A stretch of 39,937 nucleotides of DNA from Clostridiales bacterium (GCA_021202015.1 JAJQDV010000015.1:1-39937), one strand, 5' to 3'; shown: positions 16,975-26,729, numbered from the stretch's first letter. Numbers and translations are program-made. The notes: generated from the sequence alone by a model not told the origin.

Positions 16975-17038
16975 CAGGGGACACGGCACAAAACAGCAAA
17001 TCCCCTCCTTCGTATTGCTGTACGAACCATGTCCCCAA
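16975..17038. repeat. REP-like long palindrome between frr and uppS
   Basis: GGGGACACGG (16977-16986) faces CCATGTCCCC (17027-17036), with a second pairing ACAGCA (16992-16997)/TGCTGT (17016-17021) inside. GGGGACA/TGTCCCC arms are typical of REP-like elements linked to RAYT transposases in several bacterial groups. No such transposase is in the window. It fills the frr-uppS gap and would form a stable hairpin in the operon mRNA. Confidence 0.5.
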
Positions 17039-17056
17039 TATATCTTATATCAAACA

Positions 17057-17611
17057 CTATACCGTCATGATCTCCTTTGTCTTCTCCTCTACGGCCTTGT
17101 CAATCGTCTCGATATACTGATCTGTCAGCTTCTGTATCTCCGCCTGCAGATCCTTCACGCCGTCCTCGGAGATTGCCTCCGCTTTGCCGATCTTCTTCAT
17201 GGCATCGTTCCCGTCGCGTCGGATATTGCGGACAGCCACCTTCGCAGCCTCTCCCTTTTTCCGGACGTCTTTGGAAAGGGACTTCCTTCTCTCCTCGGTC
17301 AGCTCCGGGAACACGAGGCGGATTGCCTTCCCGTCGTTCGTCGGATTCAGTCCGAGATCGGATGTAAGGATCGCCTTCTCGATCGCCTTGACCATGGCAG
17401 GCTCCCAGGGCTGAATCAGGATCATGCGCGGCTCCGGTACGGATACGTTCGCCACCTGCTGGATCGGCATGGGCGAACCGTAATAATCCACACGCAGCTG
17501 ATCCAGTACATGCGGATTCGCGCGCCCGGCGCGGATGGAGCCGAGTTCCGTCAGCAGATTCTGGTAAGATTTCTGCATTTTATCATCGTAGGGTCTGATT
17601 TTCTCGTTCAT
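17057..17611 (-). CDS. frr: Ribosome recycling factor
   Basis: Together with EF-G it splits the post-termination ribosome. The 184-residue protein has the normal length and the RRF features: SIRAGRANPHVLDQLRVDYYG in the three-helix bundle, the IQPWEP segment of the hinge domain, LGLNPTNDGKAIRLVFPELTEERRK and VRNIRRDGND. The ATG at 17611 follows GGAGG by 8 bases. The open frame extends 31 codons upstream, but those residues are unlike the family. It sits between pyrH and uppS, the standard order in Firmicutes. Confidence 0.98.
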   Translation of the reverse strand: MNEKIRPYDDKMQKSYQNLLTELGSIRAGRANPHVLDQLRVDYYGSPMPIQQVANVSVPEPRMILIQPWEPAMVKAIEKAILTSDLGLNPTNDGKAIRLVFPELTEERRKSLSKDVRKKGEAAKVAVRNIRRDGNDAMKKIGKAEAISEDGVKDLQAEIQKLTDQYIETIDKAVEEKTKEIMTV

Positions 17612-17731
17612 GATGTAAACCTCCGTTTCTTTCATATGCGCAGAGGTGCGAAAGGAAAATGTACGACAGAGCCGCACGCACCCCGCGCGGCGAGTATGAG
17701 GCAAAACCGCCTCCTACTCGATTATATGTTA

Positions 17732-18430
17732 CTATGAGACGGTAACCTTCGTCCCATGAAAATCTCCTGAAACCGCCTTCACGATGCTGTCCTCCTCATT
17801 CAGGCCGAACACATACATCGGCATCCGGTTCTCCATGCTGAGAATGGAAGCCGTGAGATCGACGACAGCCAGCTGCTTTTCGATCACCTCCTGAATGGAA
17901 ACCTCATCGTAACGCACGGCGTCCGGGTTCTGCTTCGGATCCGAGTCGTACACACCGTCCACCGCCTTGGCAAGGAGAATCACGTCCGCCTCGATCTCCA
18001 CCGCGCGGAGGACCGTCGCGGTATCCGTTGAAAAATACGGATGTCCGGTACCGCCCGCAAAAAATACGACCATTCCTCTCGCGAAATATTTATTCGCCCT
18101 GTCTTTGGAAAAAAGCTTGGTAAAGGAGCCGCACTCAAAGGGTGTGAGTACATTCGTCCGCATACCGACCGACCGGAAGATCTCCGACACGTAGATGCAG
18201 TTCATCACCGTCGCCAGCATGCCGATCTGGTCCGCCTTGGTCCGGTCGATGGTCTCGCTCGTGCGTCCCCGCCAGAAATTCCCTCCGCCGATGACAATGC
18301 CGACCTCGATCCCCTGATCCGCAAGCTGTTTTACCTGGAGAGCCACCGCGGTCACCGTCGCCTCGTCAAAACCGGTCTTCTTCTCCCCGGCCAGGGCTTC
18401 CCCGCTGAGCTTTAATAGTACACGTTTCAT
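17732..18430 (-). CDS. pyrH: UMP kinase
   Basis: Phosphorylates UMP to UDP; a hexameric amino-acid-kinase-fold enzyme unlike eukaryotic UMP/CMP kinases. The 232-residue protein has LLKLSGEALAG, IVIGGGNFWRGR, the UMP-site region DQIGMLATVMN, VFFAGGTGHPYFSTDT and AKAVDGVYDSDP. The ribosome binding site is AAAGGA. It is the first gene of the long housekeeping operon. In most Firmicutes rpsB and tsf precede it, but here the next gene upstream is murE. Confidence 0.97.
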   Translation of the reverse strand: MKRVLLKLSGEALAGEKKTGFDEATVTAVALQVKQLADQGIEVGIVIGGGNFWRGRTSETIDRTKADQIGMLATVMNCIYVSEIFRSVGMRTNVLTPFECGSFTKLFSKDRANKYFARGMVVFFAGGTGHPYFSTDTATVLRAVEIEADVILLAKAVDGVYDSDPKQNPDAVRYDEVSIQEVIEKQLAVVDLTASILSMENRMPMYVFGLNEEDSIVKAVSGDFHGTKVTVS

Positions 18431-18462
18431 ATAGGATTCCTTTCTTGACCATATTCTTATGT

Positions 18463-18472
18463 ATCATACCAT
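18463..18472 (-). promoter_or_regulatory. Possible extended -10 promoter of pyrH operon
   Basis: On the minus strand, TGGTATGAT (18463-18471) resembles an extended -10 box and lies 33 bases upstream of the pyrH ATG. No good -35 box is visible at 16-18 bp. The pyrH operon may instead be read through from murE. Confidence 0.3.
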
Positions 18473-18495
18473 ATCGTGTAAAAAAAATCGAGTAC

Positions 18496-19965
18496 CTACC
18501 GGATAAAGTTTCCGTCTTTTACCACATCCGCTACCAGTTCGCGTTCATCCATATGATATTTTTTCCCGCGGATCTCCTGATAATCCTCATGGCCCTTCCC
18601 GGCCAGGACAATGATATCCCCCTCCTCGGCGTGCTCGATCGCGTAACGGATGGCCTTTGCGCGGTCCACAATGGCAATATATTTCCCGTCCGCCTTTTTT
18701 ACGCCGGTGATGATATCCTCCACGATCGCTTCCGGCTCCTCATTTCTCGGATTGTCCGAGGTGACGATTGTAAGATCCGCCAGGCGGGAGGAAACTTCCC
18801 CCATGGAAAACCGTCTGTCCCGCGCGCGGTTTCCGCCGCAGCCGAACAGGCTGACGAGACGTTTCGGATGATATTCCCGCAATGTCGTCAGAAGGCTCTC
18901 CAGGCTCATGGCGTTGTGCGCGTAGTCGATCATCAGCGTAAACTTCGAGGAGACCGACAGAATCTCCACCCGGCCTTTCACGTGAATCTTCGACAGCGAC
19001 TGCAGGATTGTCTCCTTCTCCACGCCGAAATGACGGCAGATTGAGATCGCCGTCATGGAATTATAGACGCTGAACGTACCCGGAATATCGATCTCGACGT
19101 CCATGTCCAGCTTCCCGCTCATGTGGTAAGCGACGCCGAGCGTTCCGCCCTTGTCAAACAGATGTACCTCACTCGCCCTCAGATCGGCGTTTTCCGAAAA
19201 ACCATACGTCTCCACCGCACAGGTATGTCCTTCGAGAATCTTCTCCAGATGCGCGTCGTCCGCGTTAAAAATACCCTGTCGGCACTGCTGAAAAAGCAGG
19301 CTCTTGCAGTGGATATAATCCTCCATATCCTTATGCTCGTTCGGCCCGATGTGGTCGGGCTCCAGATTGGTAAAAATACCGTAATCAAAAACAAAACCGC
19401 CGACCCGGTGCAGCATCAGTCCCTGAGAGGAAACCTCCATCACAACGCAGCGGCATCCGGCGTCGACCATCTTCCGGAAAGCTTCCTGAATCACATAGGA
19501 CTCCGGCGTGGTGTTGAGCGCCGGAATCTTCTCATCGCCGATGATCATCTCGATCGTGCCGATCAGGCCGGTCTTATAGCCGGAATGTTCCAGAATGGAA
19601 CGGACCATATAGGTGGCCGTCGTCTTTCCCTTCGTCCCGGTGATGCCGATCGTCGTCAGCTCCTCCGCCGGATAGCCGAAATACGCGGCCGACATTTCCG
19701 CCAGGGCGACGCGGGTATCCGCGACGCGAATAACGGTGAGGGAGGCGGGCACCTCCACATCCTTTTCCGCGATGACGGCAGCCGCGCCCTTCTCAGCAGC
19801 CTGCGCCGCGTATCTGTGCCCGTCGCTGACGGCGCCGGTGATGCAGACAAACACCGATGCTTTTTCTATTTTTCTGGAATCATAGACCAGCGTCGTGATC
19901 TCACGGTCGACCCCTCCCTGTGTACAGGTATAATCCAGTTTTCTGATCAGATCTGATAATTTCAT
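18496..19965 (-). CDS. murE: UDP-MurNAc-L-Ala-D-Glu:meso-diaminopimelate ligase
   Basis: Adds the third amino acid to the peptidoglycan stem peptide in the cytosol. The 489-residue Mur ligase shows ITGTKGKTTATYMV (ATP loop), NTTPESY, VMEVSSQGL, FTNLEPDHIG, MIDYAHNAMSLE and GCGGNRARDRR. DNPRNEEP corresponds to the DNPR motif that marks meso-DAP rather than lysine enzymes. The neighbouring dapF supports this. The ATG at 19965 is chosen because GAGGGAG precedes it; a GTG four codons upstream would overlap that site. It follows dapF by 35 bases. Confidence 0.96.
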   Translation of the reverse strand: MKLSDLIRKLDYTCTQGGVDREITTLVYDSRKIEKASVFVCITGAVSDGHRYAAQAAEKGAAAVIAEKDVEVPASLTVIRVADTRVALAEMSAAYFGYPAEELTTIGITGTKGKTTATYMVRSILEHSGYKTGLIGTIEMIIGDEKIPALNTTPESYVIQEAFRKMVDAGCRCVVMEVSSQGLMLHRVGGFVFDYGIFTNLEPDHIGPNEHKDMEDYIHCKSLLFQQCRQGIFNADDAHLEKILEGHTCAVETYGFSENADLRASEVHLFDKGGTLGVAYHMSGKLDMDVEIDIPGTFSVYNSMTAISICRHFGVEKETILQSLSKIHVKGRVEILSVSSKFTLMIDYAHNAMSLESLLTTLREYHPKRLVSLFGCGGNRARDRRFSMGEVSSRLADLTIVTSDNPRNEEPEAIVEDIITGVKKADGKYIAIVDRAKAIRYAIEHAEEGDIIVLAGKGHEDYQEIRGKKYHMDERELVADVVKDGNFIR

Positions 19966-20000
19966 ATTCTCCCTCACATTTCAGCGAACCTGCCCGGTCA

Positions 20001-20837
20001 CTATACGTCAATCTCGCCTTCAAACACTGTCGTGGCCGGTCCCGTCATCCAAACGGTATCCGCGGCTCTGTCATAAAATATCCGCAGATCTCCCCCCAGC
20101 AGATGTACCAGCACACGATCGTCGGTATAACCGTTCAGCACGCTCGCCACAACTGAGGCGCAGGTCCCGGTGCCGCAGGCCCAGGTCTCCCCGGAGCCGC
20201 GCTCCCAGACGCGCATATTCGCCTCGCCCCGGCTGAGGATCTGTACGAACTCGGTGTTGATCCTGTCGGGAAACAGTTCATGATTTTCAAAATGCGGCCC
20301 CAGCTTTTCTACCGGGAACGTCTTTGTATCCTCCACAAACACTACCGCGTGGGGATTCCCCATGGAAACACAGGTCATGCGATACTCTTCGCCGAGAACG
20401 GTGATCGGTTCATCCATCACCCGGTCCGCGTCAGACAGAACCGGGATCTGCCCCGGCGTCAGGATCGGCGCGCCCATATTCACTTTAACAAAAGATACCT
20501 TTCCGTCTTCCACGGTCAGCTCCAGATCCTTGATCCCGGACTTCGTCTCAACAGAGATCGCCGTTTTGTCCGTCATTCCGTGGTCATATACATATTTCGC
20601 CACACAGCGGATCCCGTTGCCGCACATGCTTCCCTCCGAACCGTCGGCATTGTACATCGCCATCCTGAAATCCGCAATATCAGACGGACAGATCAGGATG
20701 AGCCCGTCGGCGCCGATCCCGAAATGCCGGTCACTGACATACACGGACACCGCGGCCGGGTCCGGAACATTTTCCTCGAAGCAGTTCACATACACATAAT
20801 CATTTCCGCATCCATGCATTTTAGTAAATTTCATCAT
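20001..20837 (-). CDS. dapF: Diaminopimelate epimerase
   Basis: Converts LL-DAP to meso-DAP, the precursor of lysine and of the peptidoglycan cross-link residue used by MurE. The 278-residue, two-lobed protein carries both catalytic cysteines, in MCGNGIRC and WACGTGTCAS. It also has the start MHGCGNDYVYVN, DRHFGIGADGL and VSMGNPHAVVF. AAAGGA lies 6 bases before the ATG. It is followed by murE, a functional pair. Confidence 0.97.
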   Translation of the reverse strand: MMKFTKMHGCGNDYVYVNCFEENVPDPAAVSVYVSDRHFGIGADGLILICPSDIADFRMAMYNADGSEGSMCGNGIRCVAKYVYDHGMTDKTAISVETKSGIKDLELTVEDGKVSFVKVNMGAPILTPGQIPVLSDADRVMDEPITVLGEEYRMTCVSMGNPHAVVFVEDTKTFPVEKLGPHFENHELFPDRINTEFVQILSRGEANMRVWERGSGETWACGTGTCASVVASVLNGYTDDRVLVHLLGGDLRIFYDRAADTVWMTGPATTVFEGEIDV

Positions 20838-20855
20838 TTTATATCCTTTAAAATT

Positions 20856-22160
20856 TTATTCAGAGTCCGCGCTCTCCGTATCGGTACTGCTGCCTGCGTC
20901 CGCATCCGTCTCATCCGCGGAGCCTGTATCCGCACTGTCTCCGGCCGCCGTGTCATCCTCCGTATCCGAATCCGTCTCAGTACTCGTACTCGAAGACGGA
21001 TAATAAATATAATTGCACTTCAGAACGCTGCTGCTCATCCCATACTCATCAATGGCGACCAGAGAGAGGATATTGTTCCCCTCCGGTATCGTAATGGGTC
21101 CTGTATACCGTGTGGAGGAGGATGTCGGAGTCGTATTGCTCCATGTATAATATACGGTAGTTCCGGCGGGAACCGTTACGACCACCGTCGTCGGAACCGT
21201 AAAAGTGCCGCCGCTCGGATACACCGTCGGCTGATCCGGCGCTTCCAGCGAAATCCTGTAAACCGCGCACACGGCCTCACTGTATTTTCCGTCTCTGTCT
21301 ATACAGACGGCTGTCAGTGTAATGACTCCCTGCTCATTGATCTCGACAGGCTCGGTATAAAGCGTGTCGTCCTCCGTCGGCGTACTGCCGTCCAGCGTAT
21401 AATAAATACTCAGATTTTTTTCTTCCGCGGTGATCTCTACCGTGAAATACTCGGAATAGGACCCGCTCTCCACGGAAATCTCCGGAGCCGTAACGACGAA
21501 ATCCCCGAACAGCTCGAGGATATCCTCGTCCGTAACCTCTTCCATCAGCTCCAGGATCCGGTCATAGAGCCCCTGTGCGTCATACAGTTCCAACAGTCCC
21601 TGCCAGGCTTCGATATTGGAGGAATCCAGTTCGATCAGGTACAGGTACAGCTCCTCCGCGGCGTCATAGTCCTTTTCCGCCGCATAGATCTTCGCGTACA
21701 GAAGCAAAGCGTCGATATTGTCTTCATCCAGGGCGAGCACTCTGTCAAGGTAGGATTCGGCTCCCTTATAGTCCTTCTGCGAATATTCCGTCTGTGCCTG
21801 GCTCAGGAGATATTCCACAGAATGATTCTGCCTGTAACGGAGAAAACCGAAGATGACCGCAACAACCGCCGCAATCACGATAATCACGAGAATCAGACGG
21901 CGTCTCCGTTTCTTTTTCTTCTGCGCGAGCCTTCTCTCTTCCTTTTTCTCTTCCCTCATCCGGAGGAACTCACGGTCCTTTTCCGAATATCCGTCCTCCC
22001 CGTCGCCATAATCCGCAGAATTTTTATCTTCCACGAGCGAACGAAGATAATCCTCTTCCAGAACACTGAGATCCGAGACGACCTGGACTTCCTGCCCGCA
22101 TCGGGAGCAGTAGACAGCCCCTTTTTTCAGTTCGGCACCGCATTTTGCGCAACGCATCAT
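20856..22160 (-). CDS. Zinc-ribbon, TPR and chitobiase-like domain membrane protein
   Basis: A 434-residue protein of unknown function. An N-terminal zinc ribbon (CAKCG...CSRCG, residues 4-22) is followed by a charged stretch ending in KKKKRRRR. One membrane helix follows (about 88-108). TPR-like helices (about 115-215: LLSQAQTEYSQKDYKGAESYL, then DNIDALLLYAKIY) come next. Then come one or two CHB_HEX-type beta domains (IYYTLDGSTPTEDD and VYYTWSNTTPTSSS, about 225-385) and a Ser/Thr/Asp/Glu-rich tail. The basic side by the helix suggests the ribbon is in the cytosol and the rest outside. Such proteins are common in Clostridia. It ends 18 bases before dapF. Confidence 0.75.
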   Translation of the reverse strand: MMRCAKCGAELKKGAVYCSRCGQEVQVVSDLSVLEEDYLRSLVEDKNSADYGDGEDGYSEKDREFLRMREEKKEERRLAQKKKKRRRRLILVIIVIAAVVAVIFGFLRYRQNHSVEYLLSQAQTEYSQKDYKGAESYLDRVLALDEDNIDALLLYAKIYAAEKDYDAAEELYLYLIELDSSNIEAWQGLLELYDAQGLYDRILELMEEVTDEDILELFGDFVVTAPEISVESGSYSEYFTVEITAEEKNLSIYYTLDGSTPTEDDTLYTEPVEINEQGVITLTAVCIDRDGKYSEAVCAVYRISLEAPDQPTVYPSGGTFTVPTTVVVTVPAGTTVYYTWSNTTPTSSSTRYTGPITIPEGNNILSLVAIDEYGMSSSVLKCNYIYYPSSSTSTETDSDTEDDTAAGDSADTGSADETDADAGSSTDTESADSE

Positions 22161-22279
22161 CCTCTTTATCCTTTTCGTTCCTCTGTATCCTGATCCTGTT
22201 TCAATCCGCGCCCGGTATTCTCAGGAACTGCCGAAAAACAACTTATCGGAGCGCGGCATATATGCCTCCGTTGCCGCAA

Positions 22280-23950
22280 TTAAAACAGACCCGTGATCCT
22301 GCCCTCCGCGTCCACATCGATCCGGTTGGCCGCCGGCTCCTTCGGAAGTCCCGGCATGGTCATGATCGCTCCCAGTATCGCGACCACAAAACCCGCGCCC
22401 GCGCTTGCGTATACCTCCCGCACATTTACCGTAAAGTGCTCCGGGCGTCCGAGTTTTTTCTGGTCATCGGAAAGAGAATACTGTGTCTTCGCCATACAGA
22501 CCGGAAAATCGCCCATGCCGAGTTCCCCGATCCGTTTCAGCTCCTTCGCGGCGGCGGCGGAATACGTCACCCCGTCCGCGCCGTAAATCTCCCTCGCGAT
22601 GGTTTCTATCTTTTCCTTTAACGGGAGCGCATCGTCATAAAGCGTCTGAAAATGACTTTCTTTATTTTCCAGCGCATCTATTACACGGTCAGCCAGAGCC
22701 AGACCACCCTCTCCGCCTTTTGCCCACACCTCGGACAGCGCAAAGTCACATCCCCGTTCTCTGCAGAAGGACTCGATATACGATACCTCGGCTTCCGTAT
22801 CTGTAACGAACGAATTGAGCGTCACAATGATCGGCACGCCGTATTTCTGAAGATTCTCGATATGCTTTTCCAGATTGACGATCCCCTTCTGCAGCGCGGA
22901 TAAATTCTCATCTGAAAGCTCCGTTTTCGGAACGCCGCCGTTGTATTTCAGCGCGCGGACCGTGGCGACCAGCACCACCGCGTCCGGCTTCAGTCCGGAC
23001 ATACGGCACTTGATATCGAAAAACTTTTCCGCGCCCAGATCCGCGCCGAAACCCGCCTCTGTGATCGTGATATCCGCCAGCTTTAACGCCGTCTTTGTAG
23101 CTCTCACACTGTTGCATCCGTGGGCGATATTGGCAAAAGGACCGCCGTGTACGATCGCAGGTGTATGTTCAAGCGTCTGAATGAGGTTCGGCTTCAGCGC
23201 GTCCTTCAGCAATGCAGCCATGGCGCCCACCGCCTGCAGATCCGCCGCCGTCACCGGCTTCCCGGAAAATGAATACGCGACGATCATCCGCCCCAGACGG
23301 CGTTTCAGATCTTCCATATCATCCGCCAGACAGAGAACCGCCATGATCTCGGATGCCACGGTGATCACAAAATGATCTTCCCGGACCATGCCGTCCGCCT
23401 TACTTCCCAGACCGACCACGACATTCCGCAGCGCCCGGTCATTCATGTCGAGGCAGCGCTTCCAGACCACCTGTCGCGGGTCGATGCCGAGAGCATTTCC
23501 CTGCTGAATATGATTGTCAAGCATCGCCGCCAGCAGATTGTTCGCGGAGGTGATCGCATGAAAATCCCCGGTAAAATGGAGGTTCAGATCCTCCATCGGA
23601 ACCACCTGCGCAAAGCCGCCTCCGGCCGCCCCGCCCTTAATGCCGAAGCAGGGACCGAGGGAAGGCTCCCGCAGCGCCAGGATTGCCTTTTTATTCCGTT
23701 TCGCCATCGCCTGTGCCAGGCCGATGCTCGTGGTCGTCTTGCCCTCCCCGGCGGGGGTCGGATTGATCGCCGTGACCAGAACGAGTTTTCCGTCCGGGTT
23801 CTCCCGCACACGTTCAATCAGTTCATCGCTGAGCTTCGCCTTGTATCTGCCGTACAGCTCAATGTCGTCCTCACGGATACCGAGCTGCGCCGCCACCTTT
23901 GTGATCGGCTCCATCTCGTTTTCCTGCGCAATCTGAATGTCTGTTTTCAT
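22280..23950 (-). CDS. fhs: Formate-tetrahydrofolate ligase
   Basis: Makes 10-formyl-tetrahydrofolate from formate, THF and ATP. It feeds purine and fMet synthesis and, in acetogens, the methyl branch of the Wood-Ljungdahl pathway. The 556-residue protein has normal length and shows [14 protein letters not shown] (ATP loop), [36 protein letters not shown]-type sequence, [28 protein letters not shown] and the C-terminal [10 protein letters not shown]. The ribosome binding site is AAGGAGG. No other C1 gene is beside it, so acetogenesis cannot be concluded. Confidence 0.98.
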   Translation of the reverse strand: MKTDIQIAQENEMEPITKVAAQLGIREDDIELYGRYKAKLSDELIERVRENPDGKLVLVTAINPTPAGEGKTTTSIGLAQAMAKRNKKAILALREPSLGPCFGIKGGAAGGGFAQVVPMEDLNLHFTGDFHAITSANNLLAAMLDNHIQQGNALGIDPRQVVWKRCLDMNDRALRNVVVGLGSKADGMVREDHFVITVASEIMAVLCLADDMEDLKRRLGRMIVAYSFSGKPVTAADLQAVGAMAALLKDALKPNLIQTLEHTPAIVHGGPFANIAHGCNSVRATKTALKLADITITEAGFGADLGAEKFFDIKCRMSGLKPDAVVLVATVRALKYNGGVPKTELSDENLSALQKGIVNLEKHIENLQKYGVPIIVTLNSFVTDTEAEVSYIESFCRERGCDFALSEVWAKGGEGGLALADRVIDALENKESHFQTLYDDALPLKEKIETIAREIYGADGVTYSAAAAKELKRIGELGMGDFPVCMAKTQYSLSDDQKKLGRPEHFTVNVREVYASAGAGFVVAILGAIMTMPGLPKEPAANRIDVDAEGRITGLF

Positions 23951-23990
23951 AGCCCCTTGTCCTCCTTGGATTTGTAATATATAAAATGAT

Positions 23991-24025
23991 GGTCACGAAT
24001 GGAGCGCCTGCAGTCCGATTCGTGG
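23991..24025 (-). terminator. Possible terminator after ftsK
   Basis: On the minus strand CACGAAT pairs with ATTCGTG, with GGA/TCC pairing inside. The sequence after it, ACCATCATTTTAT, is only moderately T-rich, so this may be a hairpin of another kind. Confidence 0.35.
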
Positions 24026-24043
24026 CTTTGGAATCCGCAAACC

Positions 24044-26605
24044 CTACGATTCGTCCGTTCTGGCATATTCCTCCATCGTCATCAGCACCCGGCGCGGTTT
24101 TGTTCCCTCCTCGGGTCCGACGATGCCGGCCTCCTCGAGCTGATCCATAATCCGCGCCGCTCGGTTGAACCCGATCTTGAAATTGCGCTGCAGCATGCCG
24201 ATCGATCCTTTCTCCTTCTCGATCAGAAATCTGGCCGCCTCGTCAAAATAAGCATCCCTGTCATCATCGGTCGACGGGAACCCGCCGCTCCCCTTCAGAA
24301 ACGACTCCGATGTCTTTACCTTCTCCTCTATCTCGGAATTATAAGACACCTCGCCATTCTTTTCAACGATATCATCCACTACCCTCGCCACCTCCGCGTC
24401 AGAGACGAAGGCTCCCTGTACCCGAAGCGGTTTGGCATATCCCTGCGGATAAAACAGCATATCGCCCTTCCCGAGAAGCTTTTCCGCGCCGTTCATATCC
24501 AGAATCGTCCTGGAATCCACGCCGGAAGTCACGGAAAAAGCAATCCTCGACGGCATGTTTGCCTTGATCAGGCCGGTGATGACATTGACCGACGGACGCT
24601 GTGTCGCGATGACCAGATGGATGCCGGCCGCCCTTGCCAGCTGCGCCAGCCGGCAGATGGCGTCCTCGACATCGCCTGCCGCAACCATCATCAGATCCGC
24701 CAGCTCATCGACGATCACAACGATCTGCGCCATCTTCTGCGGCTTATTCTCATCCTCAATGTCCGCGATGGAATCAATTTTTTTATTATAGCCCTTCATA
24801 TCGCGGACGCCGTACTCCGCGAATTTATTATAGCGGTCCGTCATCTCGGCCACCGCCCAGTGCAGGGCTCCCGCCGCCTTTTTCGGATCTGTCACGACAG
24901 GGATCAGCAGATGGGGAATATTGTTATAAACACTCAGCTCCACTACCTTCGGGTCAATCATGATCAGCTTCACCTCTGTCGGAGCCGCTTTATATAAAAT
25001 ACTCATAATGATCGTATTAATGCAGACGGACTTGCCGGAACCCGTCGCGCCCGCAATCAGCAGGTGAGGCATCTTCGCGATATCCGCCACAATGACGTTG
25101 CCCGCGATATCCTTTCCGGCGCAAAAGGAAATTTTTGAAGGATGGCTCTGAAACTCCCCGGACTCGATCAGATCCCGGAATGCCACCGTCACATTCTGTC
25201 TGTTCGGCACCTCAATCCCGATGGCGGCTTTCCCCGGGATCGGCGCCTCGATCCGGATATCCGACACCATGAGATTCAGCTTGATATCATCGGCGAGGTT
25301 TACGATCTTGCTGACCTTCACACCCATCTCCGGATGAATCTCATACTGTGTCACGGCCGGGCCGCAGACCACATTGGTCACGCGGGCGTTGACGCCGAAG
25401 GTCTCCAGCGTCCTCTGCAGCCGGGCGGACATCTCCTGCAGATGCTGCCTCGAATCCCCTGTCTTCGTCGGATCGCCCTTCTGCAGAAGGCGGACGTCCG
25501 GATAATGATAATCCGACGCGCCCCCGGCCTCCGTCTGACGTATGGTATCCCGTATCCCGGACAGCTCCGAAGCCGTTTCCGCCGCGGAGGACTTCTTCTT
25601 TCTTCCGGCCTTCCGCTTTACGGAAGCCGTCCCGGCCTCAGGGGAAAGACCGGTCTCCCGCCCAATCTCATCGGATGCTCCCGAATCATCCCGCAAGTCC
25701 TCAGACAAAGCCCCCGTGACAATCTCCGCTTCCGGAACCGTCCGCCCGGACCGGGGAGAAGGATCCTCACCGGCAATCCCCGACATGTCGATCTCATTCA
25801 TCTGATCCGAATCCCGCGCGCCCTCTGCCTTTTTTAAACCGGTATCAAGAGAAACCCCTGAAACCTTTTTGCCGCGGCGCGTCTTTCTGTCCGTCCCCTC
25901 CTGCACTTCCTTTTCACTGCCGTCAGCCTCGTCCCGCTTTTTTCTCCTGCCCCCGGTACCGGTTCCCTTTTTTTTATCCTCCTTCGCGGTCCGGGATTCC
26001 TTCCGGTTCTTTCCCGAAATACCCTGAAACATGGAGCGCTCCGTGATAAGAACCACGCAGAGGATCAGCACGATAAAATCAATGATCCAGGCAGCGGCTG
26101 TTCCGAATGCCCGAACAAGCGCGGCTGCGATCGCTCCGCCGATCATTCCTCCGCCCGCATGCGTCTGCGCGCTGTCGGAAAACGTGCGGAGCAGGCCGTC
26201 AGTATTCCCGCCCGAGTATACCAGCTGCGCAAACACGCACAGGAAAATAAAAAACAGGATACCGGCAAGCGCTTTCAGGATCACCCTGCCGGAAAACGCG
26301 CTGTCCGCTCCCCGTCCGGTCTGCCGATTGGAAATAAGAAAGGCCGCTACAAGAAACAGGACCACGGGAAACGCATAAGACAAGATCCCGAACAAACCGA
26401 AAAAGAAGCGGCTGAAAGCATCTCCGACCACTCCCCCCTTCCCGATGTTCGCAATAAACAAAACGATGCAAAAAGCAAGTATCACAAAAAGGAACACCTC
26501 GCTGCCCCAGGAAAACTGAGACGCGGAGCTGCTCTTTCGCGCAGTTGATTTTTTTGATCTGCCGGATGTACTCCGGCGGGCAGATGATTTTTTCTTTGCT
26601 GCCAT
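24044..26605 (-). CDS. ftsK: DNA translocase FtsK/SpoIIIE family
   Basis: A hexameric motor that pumps chromosomal DNA through the closing septum or into the forespore. The 853-residue protein has a basic N-terminal tail, four membrane helices (about 38-190) and a long charged linker (about 200-390). The RecA-like motor has Walker A IAGATGSGKSVCIN and Walker B QIVVIVDELADLMM, plus the IATQRPSVNVITGLIKANMPSR segment (split over IATQRPSVN and KANMPSRIAF). The C-terminal gamma winged helix (GSIGMLQRNFKIGFNRAA) reads KOPS/SRS sites. The start at 26605 follows GAGGG. The neighbouring tepA recalls Bacillus, where the two genes lie close together. Confidence 0.96.
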   Translation of the reverse strand: MAAKKKSSARRSTSGRSKKSTARKSSSASQFSWGSEVFLFVILAFCIVLFIANIGKGGVVGDAFSRFFFGLFGILSYAFPVVLFLVAAFLISNRQTGRGADSAFSGRVILKALAGILFFIFLCVFAQLVYSGGNTDGLLRTFSDSAQTHAGGGMIGGAIAAALVRAFGTAAAWIIDFIVLILCVVLITERSMFQGISGKNRKESRTAKEDKKKGTGTGGRRKKRDEADGSEKEVQEGTDRKTRRGKKVSGVSLDTGLKKAEGARDSDQMNEIDMSGIAGEDPSPRSGRTVPEAEIVTGALSEDLRDDSGASDEIGRETGLSPEAGTASVKRKAGRKKKSSAAETASELSGIRDTIRQTEAGGASDYHYPDVRLLQKGDPTKTGDSRQHLQEMSARLQRTLETFGVNARVTNVVCGPAVTQYEIHPEMGVKVSKIVNLADDIKLNLMVSDIRIEAPIPGKAAIGIEVPNRQNVTVAFRDLIESGEFQSHPSKISFCAGKDIAGNVIVADIAKMPHLLIAGATGSGKSVCINTIIMSILYKAAPTEVKLIMIDPKVVELSVYNNIPHLLIPVVTDPKKAAGALHWAVAEMTDRYNKFAEYGVRDMKGYNKKIDSIADIEDENKPQKMAQIVVIVDELADLMMVAAGDVEDAICRLAQLARAAGIHLVIATQRPSVNVITGLIKANMPSRIAFSVTSGVDSRTILDMNGAEKLLGKGDMLFYPQGYAKPLRVQGAFVSDAEVARVVDDIVEKNGEVSYNSEIEEKVKTSESFLKGSGGFPSTDDDRDAYFDEAARFLIEKEKGSIGMLQRNFKIGFNRAARIMDQLEEAGIVGPEEGTKPRRVLMTMEEYARTDES

Positions 26606-26729
26606 ATGTACCCTCTGTAACATGAAACGGGCATGACTGACGCGCAGTCACCGCCATGGATGAACCTCATCTGAAATCCGGCCGGGCGTGCGGGCCATCC
26701 GGCACATCCCGACCAGACGATCACGTAAT

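Noticed and set aside
16949-17038. Longer UppS beginning at 17038
   Set aside because: The added residues are encoded by the REP-like palindrome and lie upstream of the GGAGG site.
20280-22193. Plus-strand open frame of 637 codons opposite dapF and the zinc-ribbon protein
   Set aside because: It is antisense to two well-supported genes, has no ribosome binding site, is rich in Arg/His/Ile as expected for the complement of GC-rich coding sequence, and shows no known motif.
22200-22275. Terminator after fhs formed by GGCATATATGCC
   Set aside because: The palindrome and flanking CGGAG/CTCCG could pair, but the T-run is offset by several bases and the stem is ambiguous. Not strong enough to list as a feature.
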